64,000 nucleotides of DNA from an uncultured Paracoccaceae bacterium (GCA_937146765.1 CAKZRP010000075.1:1-64000), one strand, 5' to 3'. Shown: positions 27,297-36,736, counted from the first letter of the stretch. The notes: a model not told the origin generated them from the sequence alone. Numbers and translations are program-made.

Positions 27297-28379
27297 ATGA
27301 CCCTCAAACCTGTCCTGTCGCTGGGCCTTGCCGCCGCCCTTCTGCTGTCCACCACCGCATCGGCGGCGGATTACCTCATCGCCCCGGTGCGCCCCAACAA
27401 GCTGGTGGTGGTGGATGCCGCCGCCATGGCCGTCGACAAGGTGATCGAGATGGAGGAGGCCGGCCCCGCCCCCTTCGTGCCGGTGGTCGATGCCGCCGGG
27501 CGCTATGCCTATGTCAACATCAACCAGACCGAAAGCATCGCCAAGGTCGACCTTCTCTCCGGCGAGACGGTGGCGCGGCGCGACCTCAGCGATGCGCAGA
27601 CCCAGGTCAAGACGCTCTTCGGCCTCGACCTCGCACCTGATGGCAGCCTGCTGGCGGTCTACGAATCCCCGACCGCCCTGCATCTGACCCATTACGAGGT
27701 GCTGCCGACGCGGATCTCGCTGCTAGACCCGAACACGCTGGAGACGGTGCGCAGTTTCGAGGTGCCGCGCCAGATCACCGTCATCATGTTCTCTGCCGAT
27801 GGCAGCAAGATCTACGGGCTGGGCCGAGCGATGCATGTCTTTGACGTGGCGACCGGCACCCAGATCGACGAGATGCCGACACAGGCCTGGCAGACGGAGC
27901 GCTACTACCCCTCCGACATCCTCGACGCCTGGAGCCAGTTTGAAACCTCCGGCATGCTGGTCACCCCCTTCTATACCGCCCGCAGCGACATGAGCCTTGA
28001 TGCCCCCGAGACCTATCGCACCGGCATCCTGACCATGGACCGCGCCAGCGGCGAGATGACCATGCGCGACGTGCGTGCCCTCGACGTGTTCTATTTCTCG
28101 ATGGCCGCCAGCCCCGATCACACCCGCGCCTATGGTGCCTATAACGTGCTCGAAAGCTTCGATCTCGTGTCCGGCACGCCGATCAAGCGGGTGGAGCTGC
28201 CGCACAGCTACTATTCGGTGAATGTGGCGCCCGATGGCAAGACGGTCTGGCTCGGCGGCGCGCTGGCGGATCTCGCCGCCTATGACGCCGAGACGCTGGA
28301 GAAGAAGGGACAGGTGGACATGCCCGGCGGCGCCTCCATGTCGCTTGGCAGCATCCGCATGTTCCAGCGGTCCGACTGA
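27297..28379 (+). CDS. qhpB: quinohemoprotein amine dehydrogenase beta subunit
   Basis: Periplasmic 360-residue beta-propeller subunit that supports the gamma subunit and shapes the active site. A clear signal peptide (about residues 1-22, ending TASA-ADYL) is followed by repeated propeller-type strands such as NKLVVVDAAAMAVDKVI, YAYVNINQTESIAKVDLLSGE and KTVWLGGALADLAAYDAETLE. Size and position after qhpC match the Paracoccus gene. It starts four bases after the qhpC stop and overlaps the start of qhpE by one base. Confidence 0.93.
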   Translation: MTLKPVLSLGLAAALLLSTTASAADYLIAPVRPNKLVVVDAAAMAVDKVIEMEEAGPAPFVPVVDAAGRYAYVNINQTESIAKVDLLSGETVARRDLSDAQTQVKTLFGLDLAPDGSLLAVYESPTALHLTHYEVLPTRISLLDPNTLETVRSFEVPRQITVIMFSADGSKIYGLGRAMHVFDVATGTQIDEMPTQAWQTERYYPSDILDAWSQFETSGMLVTPFYTARSDMSLDAPETYRTGILTMDRASGEMTMRDVRALDVFYFSMAASPDHTRAYGAYNVLESFDLVSGTPIKRVELPHSYYSVNVAPDGKTVWLGGALADLAAYDAETLEKKGQVDMPGGASMSLGSIRMFQRSD

Positions 28380-29092
28380 TGGTCACGATCGGCATCATCG
28401 ACAGCGGCCCGGCAGGGCGTGACGGTGCCGATGGCAAGGGGCGCATCGACGCGCCAGTGGGCGCGGCGCTGCGCTTTGACGCCGAGGGCGCGCCCCGGCC
28501 GGCCCGGCCCGACCGTCTGGGCCACGGCACGGCGGTGGCTGCGGTCCTTGCCCGTGCCCTGCCCCGCGCGCGGCTGATCCATGCACAGGTCTTTGACGAC
28601 CGCCCCGTGACCTCCGCCCTCAGGGTGGCCGCCGCCCTCGACTGGTTGCGGGGGCGCGGCGATGTGGATCTGGTCTGCCTCAGCCTTGGCCTCGCGCAGG
28701 ATCGCGCGGTGCTGGCACAGGCCGTCGATGCCGCGCACGCCAGCGGTCTGGTCCTTGTGGCCGCCCATCCCGCCCGCGGTCCCAGCCCCTATCCGGCGGC
28801 CTATGCCGGCGTCATCGCCGCCACCGGCGATGCCCGCTGCGGCTGGACCGACCTAAGCCTTCTGCGCCCGGGCCTCTTTGGGGCCTGGTGCAATTCTCCC
28901 GAACAGGGGCGCGGCGGGGCAGAGGGCAGGGCCGGTATGGGCGGCATGGGCGGCGCCAGCCTCGGCACCGCCCGGCTGGCAGGTCACATCGGCGCCCTCT
29001 TGCAGGCGGGCCATCCGCGCGATCCGGCTGCGCTCTGCCAGAGCCTTGCGGCCCGGGTCCAGGCCGAGGGGCCGGAGCGGCGCCGGGCATGA
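28379..29092 (+). CDS. qhpE: subtilisin-like protease QhpE
   Basis: Small (237 residues) serine protease that removes the leader of the gamma subunit in the cytoplasm. The subtilase triad is visible as Asp8 (GIIDSG), His49 (LGHGTAVAAV) and Ser194 (GGASLGTARLAG). The segment usually holding the oxyanion-hole Asn reads VAAHPARG, so that residue is not obvious. No signal peptide, in keeping with cytosolic action before export. It overlaps qhpB by one base and qhpF by four. Confidence 0.88.
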   Translation: MVTIGIIDSGPAGRDGADGKGRIDAPVGAALRFDAEGAPRPARPDRLGHGTAVAAVLARALPRARLIHAQVFDDRPVTSALRVAAALDWLRGRGDVDLVCLSLGLAQDRAVLAQAVDAAHASGLVLVAAHPARGPSPYPAAYAGVIAATGDARCGWTDLSLLRPGLFGAWCNSPEQGRGGAEGRAGMGGMGGASLGTARLAGHIGALLQAGHPRDPAALCQSLAARVQAEGPERRRA

Positions 29093-30825
29093 GATCGCTC
29101 CTCTCCGCCCGCACATCCGTCTGCCGCTGGCTGGTCCGCCGCCTGTTCCAGGGCTGCGACTGGCTCGCCCCGGTGTTGAGCCGCGCCCTGCCCGGCTGCC
29201 TTCTGGTGCTGGCGCTCTCGCTCACCGCCGCCGCCGCCGGGCTCGCCACGCCCATGCTCACCAAGGCGGTGATCGACGAGGGCATCATGGGCGGCGATTT
29301 CTCCCGGCTGCTGTTCTGGTCAGCGATCAGCTTTGCCATCGGGCTCGCCACCGTCGGCTTTGGCATCATCGCGACCATGCAGCATCTGCGCGCCTCGCAG
29401 GCGATGCTGGGCGACCTCCGCCTGCAACTTCTGGGCGCGGCCTTCCACCGGAGCGCGGCCGAGGCGGAGATGCCCCTCGGCGAGGCGCAGATCCGCATCG
29501 ATGGCGACACCGCCGAAATCCAGCGGTTTCTCTTCGACAGCCTGCTGGTCGCCGTCACCTCGCTGTTTCGCCTCGGCGGTGGCCTCGGCCTGATGCTGCT
29601 TCTCGATTGGCGTCTTGCCCTGTTACCGCTGCTCGCGGCTCCGCCGGAGCTGTGGTTCCTTGCCTGGGCGCGCCCCGGCACCCGGCACCGCGCCGAGCGG
29701 GTGCGCAGCCAGCGCGGAGATCTCAACAGCCATCTGGCCGAGAGCCTCGCCCAGCTGACCCGGCTGCGTCCACTGGGCGCCACCCCCGCCCGCCACAGTG
29801 GGTTTGCCGCGTTGCAGGGCGATCTTTTCATTGGCCAGCGCGCGCAACGGCTCTGGAGCGAGAGCATCGGCGCGGTCAGCCAGATCCTCTCCGCCTCGAT
29901 GCGCGCCGCGGTGCTGCTCTTGGGCGGCTGGCTGGTGATCCGGGGCGACTGGCCGATCGGCTCGCTGGTGGCTTTCCTCGCCTATGTCAGCCTGATGTCC
30001 GGCCCCCTGCGCAACCTGCTCGGCCTCTATCATGCCCAGGCCCGCGCCCAGGTCGCCGCCACCCGGCTCGGCGAGATGGTCGCCGCCGCCTGCCCGCAGG
30101 AGGCGGGCCAGTCGGTGCCCGCTCCGTTGCACCGGCTGAGCCTGCACCGGGCCCGGGCCGAAGCAGGCCGACACGCCCCCCTCAGTGCCGAACTGACCAT
30201 CGGCCAAACCGTCCTGCTGGATGGCCCTTCCGGCATCGGCAAATCCCGCCTGCTGGCCGCGCTGCTCGGCGAAGCCCCATTGGCCGAAGGGGCATTGCGC
30301 CTCAACGGCAGCGACCTGCGGTCCATGAGCCTCAGGTCCCGCCGTCAAGCCATCACCCTTGTGGCGCAGCGCCCCTGTCTGATCCGGGGCAGCCTGCGTC
30401 AGAACCTTACCCTTGGCCATGCACCCCTTCCCGACGCCCAGCTCTGGCAGGCCCTCGAGACGGTGGAGCTGCACCTCTGGGCCGAGCAGAATGGCGGGCT
30501 TGATACGCCGCTGGCCGAGGCGGGCCAGAACCTCTCCGGCGGCATGCGCCAGCGGATCGCCCTGGCGCGCGGCCTCTCCCGATGCGGCGCCATTCTGGTC
30601 CTGGACGAAAGCTTCTCCGAGATCGATACCGCCACCGCGAGCCGTATCCTGACCCGGATTCTGGCCCCGCGGGAGCGGCCTCTCCTGATCTTCACCGCCC
30701 ATTCCGGACCAGTGCGCCAGCTGGCCTTTGACCAGATCCTGATGCTGCGGGACACCGAGGCCCCCCGTCTTGACCTCGCCGCGCTTGACTCCGCCTTGCA
30801 ACCCTTGCGGGCGGTGGGACAGTGA
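29089..30825 (+). CDS. qhpF: ABC exporter QhpF for the gamma subunit
   Basis: Half-transporter of 578 residues with a six-helix membrane domain (about 30-320, the first two helices at LPGCLLVLALSLTAAAAGLA and LLFWSAISFAIGLATVGFG) fused to a nucleotide-binding domain: Walker A GPSGIGKS near 385, LSGGMRQRIALA near 485 and Walker B AILVLDESFSEID. In Paracoccus this protein carries the crosslinked gamma subunit to the periplasm. No peptidase C39 domain; cleavage is left to QhpE. The ATG at 29089 overlaps the qhpE stop. Confidence 0.9.
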   Translation: MRSLLSARTSVCRWLVRRLFQGCDWLAPVLSRALPGCLLVLALSLTAAAAGLATPMLTKAVIDEGIMGGDFSRLLFWSAISFAIGLATVGFGIIATMQHLRASQAMLGDLRLQLLGAAFHRSAAEAEMPLGEAQIRIDGDTAEIQRFLFDSLLVAVTSLFRLGGGLGLMLLLDWRLALLPLLAAPPELWFLAWARPGTRHRAERVRSQRGDLNSHLAESLAQLTRLRPLGATPARHSGFAALQGDLFIGQRAQRLWSESIGAVSQILSASMRAAVLLLGGWLVIRGDWPIGSLVAFLAYVSLMSGPLRNLLGLYHAQARAQVAATRLGEMVAAACPQEAGQSVPAPLHRLSLHRARAEAGRHAPLSAELTIGQTVLLDGPSGIGKSRLLAALLGEAPLAEGALRLNGSDLRSMSLRSRRQAITLVAQRPCLIRGSLRQNLTLGHAPLPDAQLWQALETVELHLWAEQNGGLDTPLAEAGQNLSGGMRQRIALARGLSRCGAILVLDESFSEIDTATASRILTRILAPRERPLLIFTAHSGPVRQLAFDQILMLRDTEAPRLDLAALDSALQPLRAVGQ

Positions 30826-30975
30826 CATGCTGAAACCAGTAGCACCGCCCCGTCCGCACAGGCCCCATTTGCGCGCAGCGCTGAAGCCGCTTTGGCCTTG
30901 GGACGAATACGTGTATGGTTGTGACAGTTTGATGACCATGCCCTCCGGGGCGACCGGCAGAGGACAGGACCAGCC

Positions 30976-31989
30976 ATGCGCCAGTGCCAACCGCTGCCCA
31001 ACTCCGTGATCGATCTGGCCATCGCCAGCGACATCTTTGCGGATGCGCCAGAAGGCACGCTGCGCGACCATCCGGCCCGACCGTTGCTCCTGGCGGATTT
31101 CGTCACCCGTCTTGAAGAGGTCCGACAGCAGGGCGACATGGATGTCTGGCATCTGGGCGGCAAGCTGACCCTGGAGAGTTTTGGGGCACTCGGAGAGATG
31201 CTGCGCGGGGCCCCCAGCCTCGGCACCGCGCTGCGCAAGTTCACCGAAGCCTTCCCCCTGGTCCAGAGCAACTCCAGCCTGACCCTCTCCGTCACCGAGG
31301 ACAAGGCGCGGCTGGATTATCGGGTGCTCGATCCCGGGATCTGGCCACGGCGAGGCGACTCGGAGCTGACCATGGGGTTCCTGCTGTCGCTCCTGGCGCG
31401 GTTTGGCGTGCCGCGCTCGGCCATCTCGCACATCGGGTTCGAGCATCAACTCGACCGGCAGGCCCATGCGGTGGCACAACACATGCTGTGCCGGACCTCC
31501 TTTGACCGGCGCGACAATTATCTGGTGTTTCCGGCCCAATGCCTTGGCTTTGAGAACCCGGACGCCCGCGATCGGCCGAAGTCGGATTTTGACGCCTGCT
31601 GGACGGCCGTCCGCAGCATGCTGCAAAGCCGCCAACGGAACTGTCCGGTGGCCGAAAAGGTGCGCCAGCAGGTGCTGAGCCGCCTCGGCAAGGCAACCCT
31701 GCATCAACAGGAAGTGGCCTGCGACCTCGGCATGTCTGAACGCAGCCTGCGCCGTTTTCTCGCGCAGGAAGGCACCAGCTACAAGGATCTGCTGGAAGAA
31801 TGCCGGGGCACCTATGCCATCGCGCTCCTGCTGCGGACCACCCTGCCGCTGAGCGAGATCGCCTTTTCGCTCGGCTATTCGGATCAGACCGCCTTTTCCC
31901 GCGCCTTTTCCAAATTCAGCGGTCACCCGCCGCGCGACCTGCGCAACCGGGGCGAGACCGAGACCCGGGCGGACACTGTCCCGCTCTAG
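30976..31989 (+). CDS. qhpR: AraC-family transcriptional regulator, probable QhpR
   Basis: The 337-residue protein has an N-terminal ligand-binding region of the arabinose-binding type (about 15-200) and a C-terminal AraC double HTH (about 235-330: QEVACDLGMSERSLRRFLAQ and EIAFSLGYSDQTAFSRAFSKF). By analogy with Paracoccus it should activate the qhp genes in response to amines. It follows qhpF by 150 bases on the same strand, so it may have its own promoter. The symbol rests on position. Confidence 0.82.
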   Translation: MRQCQPLPNSVIDLAIASDIFADAPEGTLRDHPARPLLLADFVTRLEEVRQQGDMDVWHLGGKLTLESFGALGEMLRGAPSLGTALRKFTEAFPLVQSNSSLTLSVTEDKARLDYRVLDPGIWPRRGDSELTMGFLLSLLARFGVPRSAISHIGFEHQLDRQAHAVAQHMLCRTSFDRRDNYLVFPAQCLGFENPDARDRPKSDFDACWTAVRSMLQSRQRNCPVAEKVRQQVLSRLGKATLHQQEVACDLGMSERSLRRFLAQEGTSYKDLLEECRGTYAIALLLRTTLPLSEIAFSLGYSDQTAFSRAFSKFSGHPPRDLRNRGETETRADTVPL

Positions 31990-32185
31990 GGCGCAGCTCC
32001 AGGTGCGGGCTTGATGGGTGCCGCGAACCACAAGCGCGCAGGCCATTCAAGGATCCCTATGCGCAGAGGCTGTCATGCCCTGTCCCGTGGTCGAGGCGCG
32101 GCTGAGCGGCCTGTCCCTGTCCAGGTGGCGCGCGACGGGGAGTTGGTACCGCCCCGAGCGCCGGAGCCCCGGCAGCCCTGCCCGA

Positions 32186-33823
32186 TCAAGATGCGTGGGC
32201 CGCGCTCAGCAGCGCCTCGTACTGTCGGGTCCAAGTCTGCGTATCAAAGAGTGCCGAGCCTTTGCGGTTGTCCACGACCCGTTGACGCAGGGTCTGCAGT
32301 CGCGCCGGATCGCGTGCCAGCGCGACAGCGGTCGAGACAAAGTCATCCCGGGTGCGGACCGACAGCTCCGGCACGCCCCCAGCCGCAAGGATGCTTGTCG
32401 CCACCCTAGCCGCAAACTGGTCACCGCAGAGGGTCAGATGCGGCACCCCGGCCCAGAGCGCATCCGAGGCCGTCGTATGGGCGTTATAGGCAAAACAGTC
32501 GAGGCAGAGATCAACCTGGGCCACCCGGTCGAGGTGAGCGCTCTGGGGCAGCGGACCACAGGCGATGATCCGGTTTGGGTCGACCCCACCGGATCGGGCA
32601 TGGCGGGCGAGCTCCGGCCTGAGGTCGTTCTTGCCGGTATAAAACAGCAGGACCGCCTCGGGAACCTGACGCAGGATCTCCATCCATGCGCCCATTTCCT
32701 GCGGGCCGACCTTGTGCGGGTGGTTGAAACTGGCAAAAATGAACCGATCTTCCGGCAACCCGAAGGCGGCGCGCAGGCCGCGGGTGGCGGGCAGCGGGCG
32801 GCCATTGTCATTGGGCTGGTAACAGGCGGGCATCCGCAGGATGGTCTCGCTGTAATGTCTCTCCTCGCCCTCGGGGACCGTGACCGCATCGGCGATCAGA
32901 TAGTCCACCTGCGCGATGCCGGAGGATCCCGGAAACCCGAGGAAGGATATCTGCACCGGCGCCATGCGCAGCGCAAAAAGCTCCGGGCGACTGTCGAGTG
33001 TCATGCCCTTGAGATCGACGGCGATGTCAAGCTGGTCTCGGCGCGCGAGCGCGGCCGTCTCCGCGCTGCTCATGGCGCGGACGTCGCGGTAGACATCGGC
33101 AAAGTCACGGATGAGCCTGTGTTGCCGACTCTGGACCTGCGGTCTGAAGTCATAGACGTAAAAGGCAAACCGTGCCTTGTCATGATTTCTGAACAGGCCT
33201 TCCATCAGATGCATGGTGGCATGTTCGCCAAAGTCGGCGGAGAAATACCCGATCCGGATCCGGTCGTGGGGCGGATGCGGTTCCAGCGGGGTGGCGGTCA
33301 GCTTGGGGGCCATGCGGCGCGCATTTGCCAGCTGGATCGCCGGATCGTCGATATAGGACAGCAGCATCAGCGGGTCGACCGCATGACCGCTCGCCAAGAG
33401 GGCGGCCAGGCTGCCACGCTCCTGAGCCTCGTCCTGCCAGCGCAGGAAACGGCGGCGCAGGCGCAGGGCCCAGGGCAAGGCCAGGGCACAGGCGGGATCA
33501 AGGCTCAGGGCCCGTTCCAGGTGATAGAGCGCCTCGCGATCCTCACCGACATCCTCCAGGCGCAGGCCCAGAGCGGCGCAGAAGACCGGATGATCCGGGG
33601 CCAAGGCCAACGCGCGCCGCTGCTGCGCGATGGCCTCTTCGACACGATCAGGCAGGGCCGCGAGCATATGGGCCAGATAGTGGCGGCTCAGCGCCGATTC
33701 CCCCTCGGTTTCTAGGGATTGCCGCATCAGCCGTTCCGCTGTCGCCAGATCGCCGCGCTTCATGCTGGCGATGGCCGCGGCATAGAGCGGGCGGGCCGCC
33801 TCCTGCGGAAAGGCCACCGTCAT
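32186..33823 (-). CDS. TPR protein with GT41 (O-GlcNAc transferase-like, SPINDLY-type) domain
   Basis: The 545-residue protein has about three tetratricopeptide repeats at the N terminus (residues 10-115, for example AEAxx-type DLATAERLMRQSLETEG, EEAIAQQRRALALAPDHP, REALYHLERALSLDP) and a C-terminal glycosyltransferase domain with RIRIGYFSADFGEH, VDLKGMTLDSRPELFALRMAP and DLCLDCFAYNAHTTASDAL split over the usual motif order. Bacterial relatives glycosylate proteins such as flagellins or adhesins. The target is not evident here. The ATG at 33823 follows GGAGGG; a longer open frame to 34150 lacks a site. Confidence 0.85.
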   Translation of the reverse strand: MTVAFPQEAARPLYAAAIASMKRGDLATAERLMRQSLETEGESALSRHYLAHMLAALPDRVEEAIAQQRRALALAPDHPVFCAALGLRLEDVGEDREALYHLERALSLDPACALALPWALRLRRRFLRWQDEAQERGSLAALLASGHAVDPLMLLSYIDDPAIQLANARRMAPKLTATPLEPHPPHDRIRIGYFSADFGEHATMHLMEGLFRNHDKARFAFYVYDFRPQVQSRQHRLIRDFADVYRDVRAMSSAETAALARRDQLDIAVDLKGMTLDSRPELFALRMAPVQISFLGFPGSSGIAQVDYLIADAVTVPEGEERHYSETILRMPACYQPNDNGRPLPATRGLRAAFGLPEDRFIFASFNHPHKVGPQEMGAWMEILRQVPEAVLLFYTGKNDLRPELARHARSGGVDPNRIIACGPLPQSAHLDRVAQVDLCLDCFAYNAHTTASDALWAGVPHLTLCGDQFAARVATSILAAGGVPELSVRTRDDFVSTAVALARDPARLQTLRQRVVDNRKGSALFDTQTWTRQYEALLSAAHAS

Positions 33824-34196
33824 GCGCCCTCCCCTCCCCCACAAGAAACAGGCAAGGCCGGCTGCGGGGACGCGGCACAGGGACGGAGCAGGATGGGCAT
33901 CGGGTGCGGGCGGGGCATGACGGCTAAGTCCCTTTGGGACCAATCGGGTGTGGGGATGGGTGTCGGTGCCGAGGGCACGACGTCTCTGACCGACAAAATG
34001 CCGGAAAAAGGTTAAGAAAACGCCTGCTGACCCTGTAGTTTGTGAGAGAGGTTTCGCCGCGCGAAACGCTGCGAAAATCTCTTCCGCGACGCTTGCGCCC
34101 TCGCGTATGCTGGGCAGGAGAGACGTCGCGCCCGTCGCGCCCGGCGACAAGTTTTGTTAGCTCAGCCCCGGCCATGTGCCGGAAGGAAAACCAGAA
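33824..34196. other. intergenic region between the GT41 gene and purU
   Basis: This 373-base divergent region must hold both promoters. I saw no gene, no clear operator and no known riboswitch; the GCAGGAGAGACG stretch near 34115 only faintly recalls a glycine riboswitch and lacks the rest. Confidence 0.5.
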
Positions 34197-35081
34197 ATGA
34201 CCAATTTCGCACTTCGCGTCCAATGTGCCAGCCGCCGAGGGATCGTTGCCGCGGTCTCCGCCTTCCTCGCAGAGCACGGCTGCAACATCACCGACAGTTC
34301 CCAGTTCGATGATGTCGAGACCGGGCATTTCTTCATGCGGGTAAGCTTTCGCTCCGAAGAGGGTCATTCGCTGCAGTCGCTCGACGAGGGTTTTGCCGAC
34401 ATCAAGGCCCGCTTCGAGATGGAGGCAGAGTTCTTTGACGAGGCGGTGAAGCGCAAGGTCGTGATCATGGTGTCGCGTTTTGGCCATTGCCTCAACGATC
34501 TGCTGTACCGCTGGCGGATCGGTGCGCTGCCAATCGATGTGGTTGCGGTGATCTCCAACCACATGGATTACCAGAAGGTGGTGGTAAACCATGACATCCC
34601 CTTCCACTGCATCAAGGTCACCAAGGACAACAAGCCGGAGGCCGAGGCGCGCATCCTGCAGGTGGTGGAGGACAGCGGCGCGGAGCTGATCGTTCTGGCG
34701 CGCTACATGCAGGTTCTCTCTGACGAGATGTGCCGCAAGATGTCAGGGCGGATCATCAACATCCACCACTCCTTCCTGCCGTCCTTCAAAGGGGCAAACC
34801 CCTACAAGCAGGCCTTCGAGAAGGGGGTGAAGCTGATCGGGGCCACCTCGCATTATGTGACCGGCGATCTCGACGAGGGTCCGATCATCGAGCAGGACAT
34901 CATTCGCGTGACCCATGCCCAGTCGCCGGAGGACTATGTGTCGCTCGGTCGCGACGTGGAGGCGCAGGTCTTCTCCCGGGCGATCCATGCCCATATCCAC
35001 GGCCGAGTGTTCCTCAATGGCAACAAGACGGTGGTCTTCCCGCCGAGCCCGGGCTCTTTCGCCTCCGAACGGATGGGCTGA
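34197..35081 (+). CDS. purU: formyltetrahydrofolate deformylase PurU
   Basis: Hydrolyses 10-formyltetrahydrofolate to formate and tetrahydrofolate. The 294-residue product has an N-terminal ACT domain (residues 1-85) and a formyl-transferase domain with RIINIHHSFLPSFKGANPY and ATSHYVTGDLDEGPIIEQD, holding the catalytic Asn, His and Asp. The ATG at 34197 follows GGAAGGAAAA. In bacteria that demethylate betaines PurU recycles folate; the GcvT-family gene at 14814 makes that plausible here. A strong terminator follows. Confidence 0.94.
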   Translation: MTNFALRVQCASRRGIVAAVSAFLAEHGCNITDSSQFDDVETGHFFMRVSFRSEEGHSLQSLDEGFADIKARFEMEAEFFDEAVKRKVVIMVSRFGHCLNDLLYRWRIGALPIDVVAVISNHMDYQKVVVNHDIPFHCIKVTKDNKPEAEARILQVVEDSGAELIVLARYMQVLSDEMCRKMSGRIINIHHSFLPSFKGANPYKQAFEKGVKLIGATSHYVTGDLDEGPIIEQDIIRVTHAQSPEDYVSLGRDVEAQVFSRAIHAHIHGRVFLNGNKTVVFPPSPGSFASERMG

Positions 35082-35176
35082 GCCGCAGGCCTCCCTGGCC
35101 TTTCAGGCTGCCATGGGGAGCAGGTCCACTCCCTGCAGATGGAGGGGCATGCACCACCGGGACTGAGTTTGAACAG

Positions 35177-35217
35177 AAACGGGAGACCGCGATCGCCGGG
35201 CTCCCGTTTTTTCTTTT
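35177..35217 (+). terminator. rho-independent terminator of purU
   Basis: An 8-bp stem AACGGGAG/CTCCCGTT around a 15-base loop is followed directly by a long T-run (TTTTTTCTTTTT). The clearest intrinsic terminator in the window. Confidence 0.85.
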
Positions 35218-35335
35218 TGCCCGGCGGACTGGGAAGGAACGGGCTGGCCTCAACGACATGCGTCGTGTCAGGCCTTGGCATACAACCATTGCGCAGATCA
35301 CTATTGAGTTGGAACGAACAAGAGGAGTGTCGAAA

Positions 35336-36223
35336 TTGAAATTTCTGAAGCATTCTTGGCGACTTCTGCTCGTTGCCTTGCTTGCCTCTTCCCTGTCCTT
35401 GAATGTCGCGCTGTTTTTAGGGGGCTCTCTGTATCGCTTGGCCTCATCGGCGATCACGACGGCGACGGGCATGCGAACAGTTGCTCTGCAACATGCTGAT
35501 GAAGTCGCCCAGCTAAGTGGAGAACTTGCCGAGGAACGCGCCGCTAAGAAGAAATTGCGTCAGGAATTGGCTGATGCGACGGATCAATTGGCCGCAGAGC
35601 GTACAGTTACCCGAAAACTAAGAGCGGACCTCGCAGACCCCTTGTCTCGCACCGTCATGTTTCGTGGCAAGCATGTCGCCATTCGGGACGCCGTAAGCTC
35701 GACAGCCGATGGGATTTCGAGGCGCGCGGTCGTTACGTCTTCTCGTGAAGTAGGTTCAATGGCGGCAGAAGCCATTCCCTACATCGGTGTCGCCGTCATC
35801 GTTGGCGCTACAGCGCTAGAGTTGAAGGATCTCTGTGACACCCTGAAGGATATGGCGGACCTTCAACGTGCGCTCACTCCAGAAGCTGCTCCCAGCGCGG
35901 AAGAGACCACAGTCTGCAACCAACCAATTCCGACCCGAGACCAGCTGTGGGAAGCGGCGAAGGGCGCTCCCAAAGCAGCTTGGCAAACTGCAAGGGGGGC
36001 TATACCCACACTCGAAGACGTAAAAAATTTCGAGATGCCACATGTGGAGTGGAAAGAAGCCTGGTCTGCAGCGGCGGAAGGATCGGAGAAGGCTTTAGAC
36101 TTTACCAAGGACAAGGCCAGTTCTGCTGCGACCGCCACAAAATCCGCAGCGAATGGGCTCATCGGAAAACTCTTCGGCAGCGACGTTGGGGAAGTCGACG
36201 CCGCTGATGAAGTCGAAGACTGA
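35336..36223 (+). CDS. unknown membrane-anchored coiled-coil protein
   Basis: About 295 residues and not recognised. A single N-terminal membrane helix (LLLVALLASSLSLNVALFLGG) is followed by a charged heptad-like coiled coil (AQLSGELAEERAAKKKLRQ onward, about 50-100), a hydrophobic helix (AIPYIGVAVIVGATALELK) and a charged C-terminal tail. I prefer TTG 35336, eight bases after AGAGGAG; GTG 35327 or ATG 35258 are possible. Base composition is clearly less GC-rich than in the flanking genes, and it lies alone between purU and a tRNA gene, which suggests acquisition by transfer. No mobility gene remains. Confidence 0.7.
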   Translation: MKFLKHSWRLLLVALLASSLSLNVALFLGGSLYRLASSAITTATGMRTVALQHADEVAQLSGELAEERAAKKKLRQELADATDQLAAERTVTRKLRADLADPLSRTVMFRGKHVAIRDAVSSTADGISRRAVVTSSREVGSMAAEAIPYIGVAVIVGATALELKDLCDTLKDMADLQRALTPEAAPSAEETTVCNQPIPTRDQLWEAAKGAPKAAWQTARGAIPTLEDVKNFEMPHVEWKEAWSAAAEGSEKALDFTKDKASSAATATKSAANGLIGKLFGSDVGEVDAADEVED

Positions 36224-36478
36224 CTCAGACCTCCCCCCTTCTTCTCTTCTTGATCAATGATTTGTGCACATCACACCCCGACCCGCCATTACTTATCCCT
36301 ATGCCCGACTATACTCGGACCTAACCGACAACGGCCTCTCCCGCCCGGGGAAGGTCACCACATGGGAAAGCAGCTGCCCAAGCACACGCTCCCTGTGCCG
36401 ACGGACCGGGGCACCAAACGGGGGCAATCCGGTCACCGGGTCTTGGCGAGGCTCTTGCTACGATGTTCAGGAGGACAC

Positions 36479-36553
36479 TGGCTGGGGTGGTAGGATTCGA
36501 ACCTACGGTACACGGTACCAAAAACCGCTGCCTTACCGCTTGGCTACACCCCA
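36479..36553 (-). tRNA. tRNA-Gln (TTG)
   Basis: Read on the minus strand, a 75-base cloverleaf begins TGGGGTGTAGCCAAGCGG and ends with encoded CCA. The acceptor stem TGGGGTG pairs with CACCCCA, the anticodon loop TTTTGGT gives TTG, and the T arm carries GTTCGAATC. Its 3' end faces the lower-GC gene at 35336-36223. The 255 bases between the two show no gene. Confidence 0.95.
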
Positions 36554-36706
36554 ACGCTCTGTGTGAGGGGCGTTCTAATGAGAGTTTCGAGGGGCTGCAA
36601 GAGGTTTTTGCGGAAAAAGTGAGCCCCCCGGAACTTTTTTGATTTTTGACTGATACATCAGGTGACTAAGGGCGCTTTGTCCCGCGAACTGACGGGGAAT
36701 TCCACA

Positions 36707-36736
36707 AAAAAAGGGCCCCGATCCGGGACCCTTTTT
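36707..36736 (-). terminator. intrinsic terminator of the TPR regulator gene
   Basis: AAAAAGGG-CCCG and CGGG-CCCTTTTT pair around ATC with one mismatch, and on the minus strand the stem is followed by a run of T. It lies 50 bases downstream of the regulator stop. The rest of 36554-36786 shows nothing further. Confidence 0.75.

Noticed and set aside
34090..34190. Glycine or folate riboswitch before purU
   Set aside because: Only a short GGAGAGAC-like piece fits; the conserved stems and second half are missing.
35082..36480. Attachment site duplication from tRNA-Gln
   Set aside because: No repeat of the tRNA 3' end was found between purU and the tRNA gene, so an integrated element is not demonstrated.
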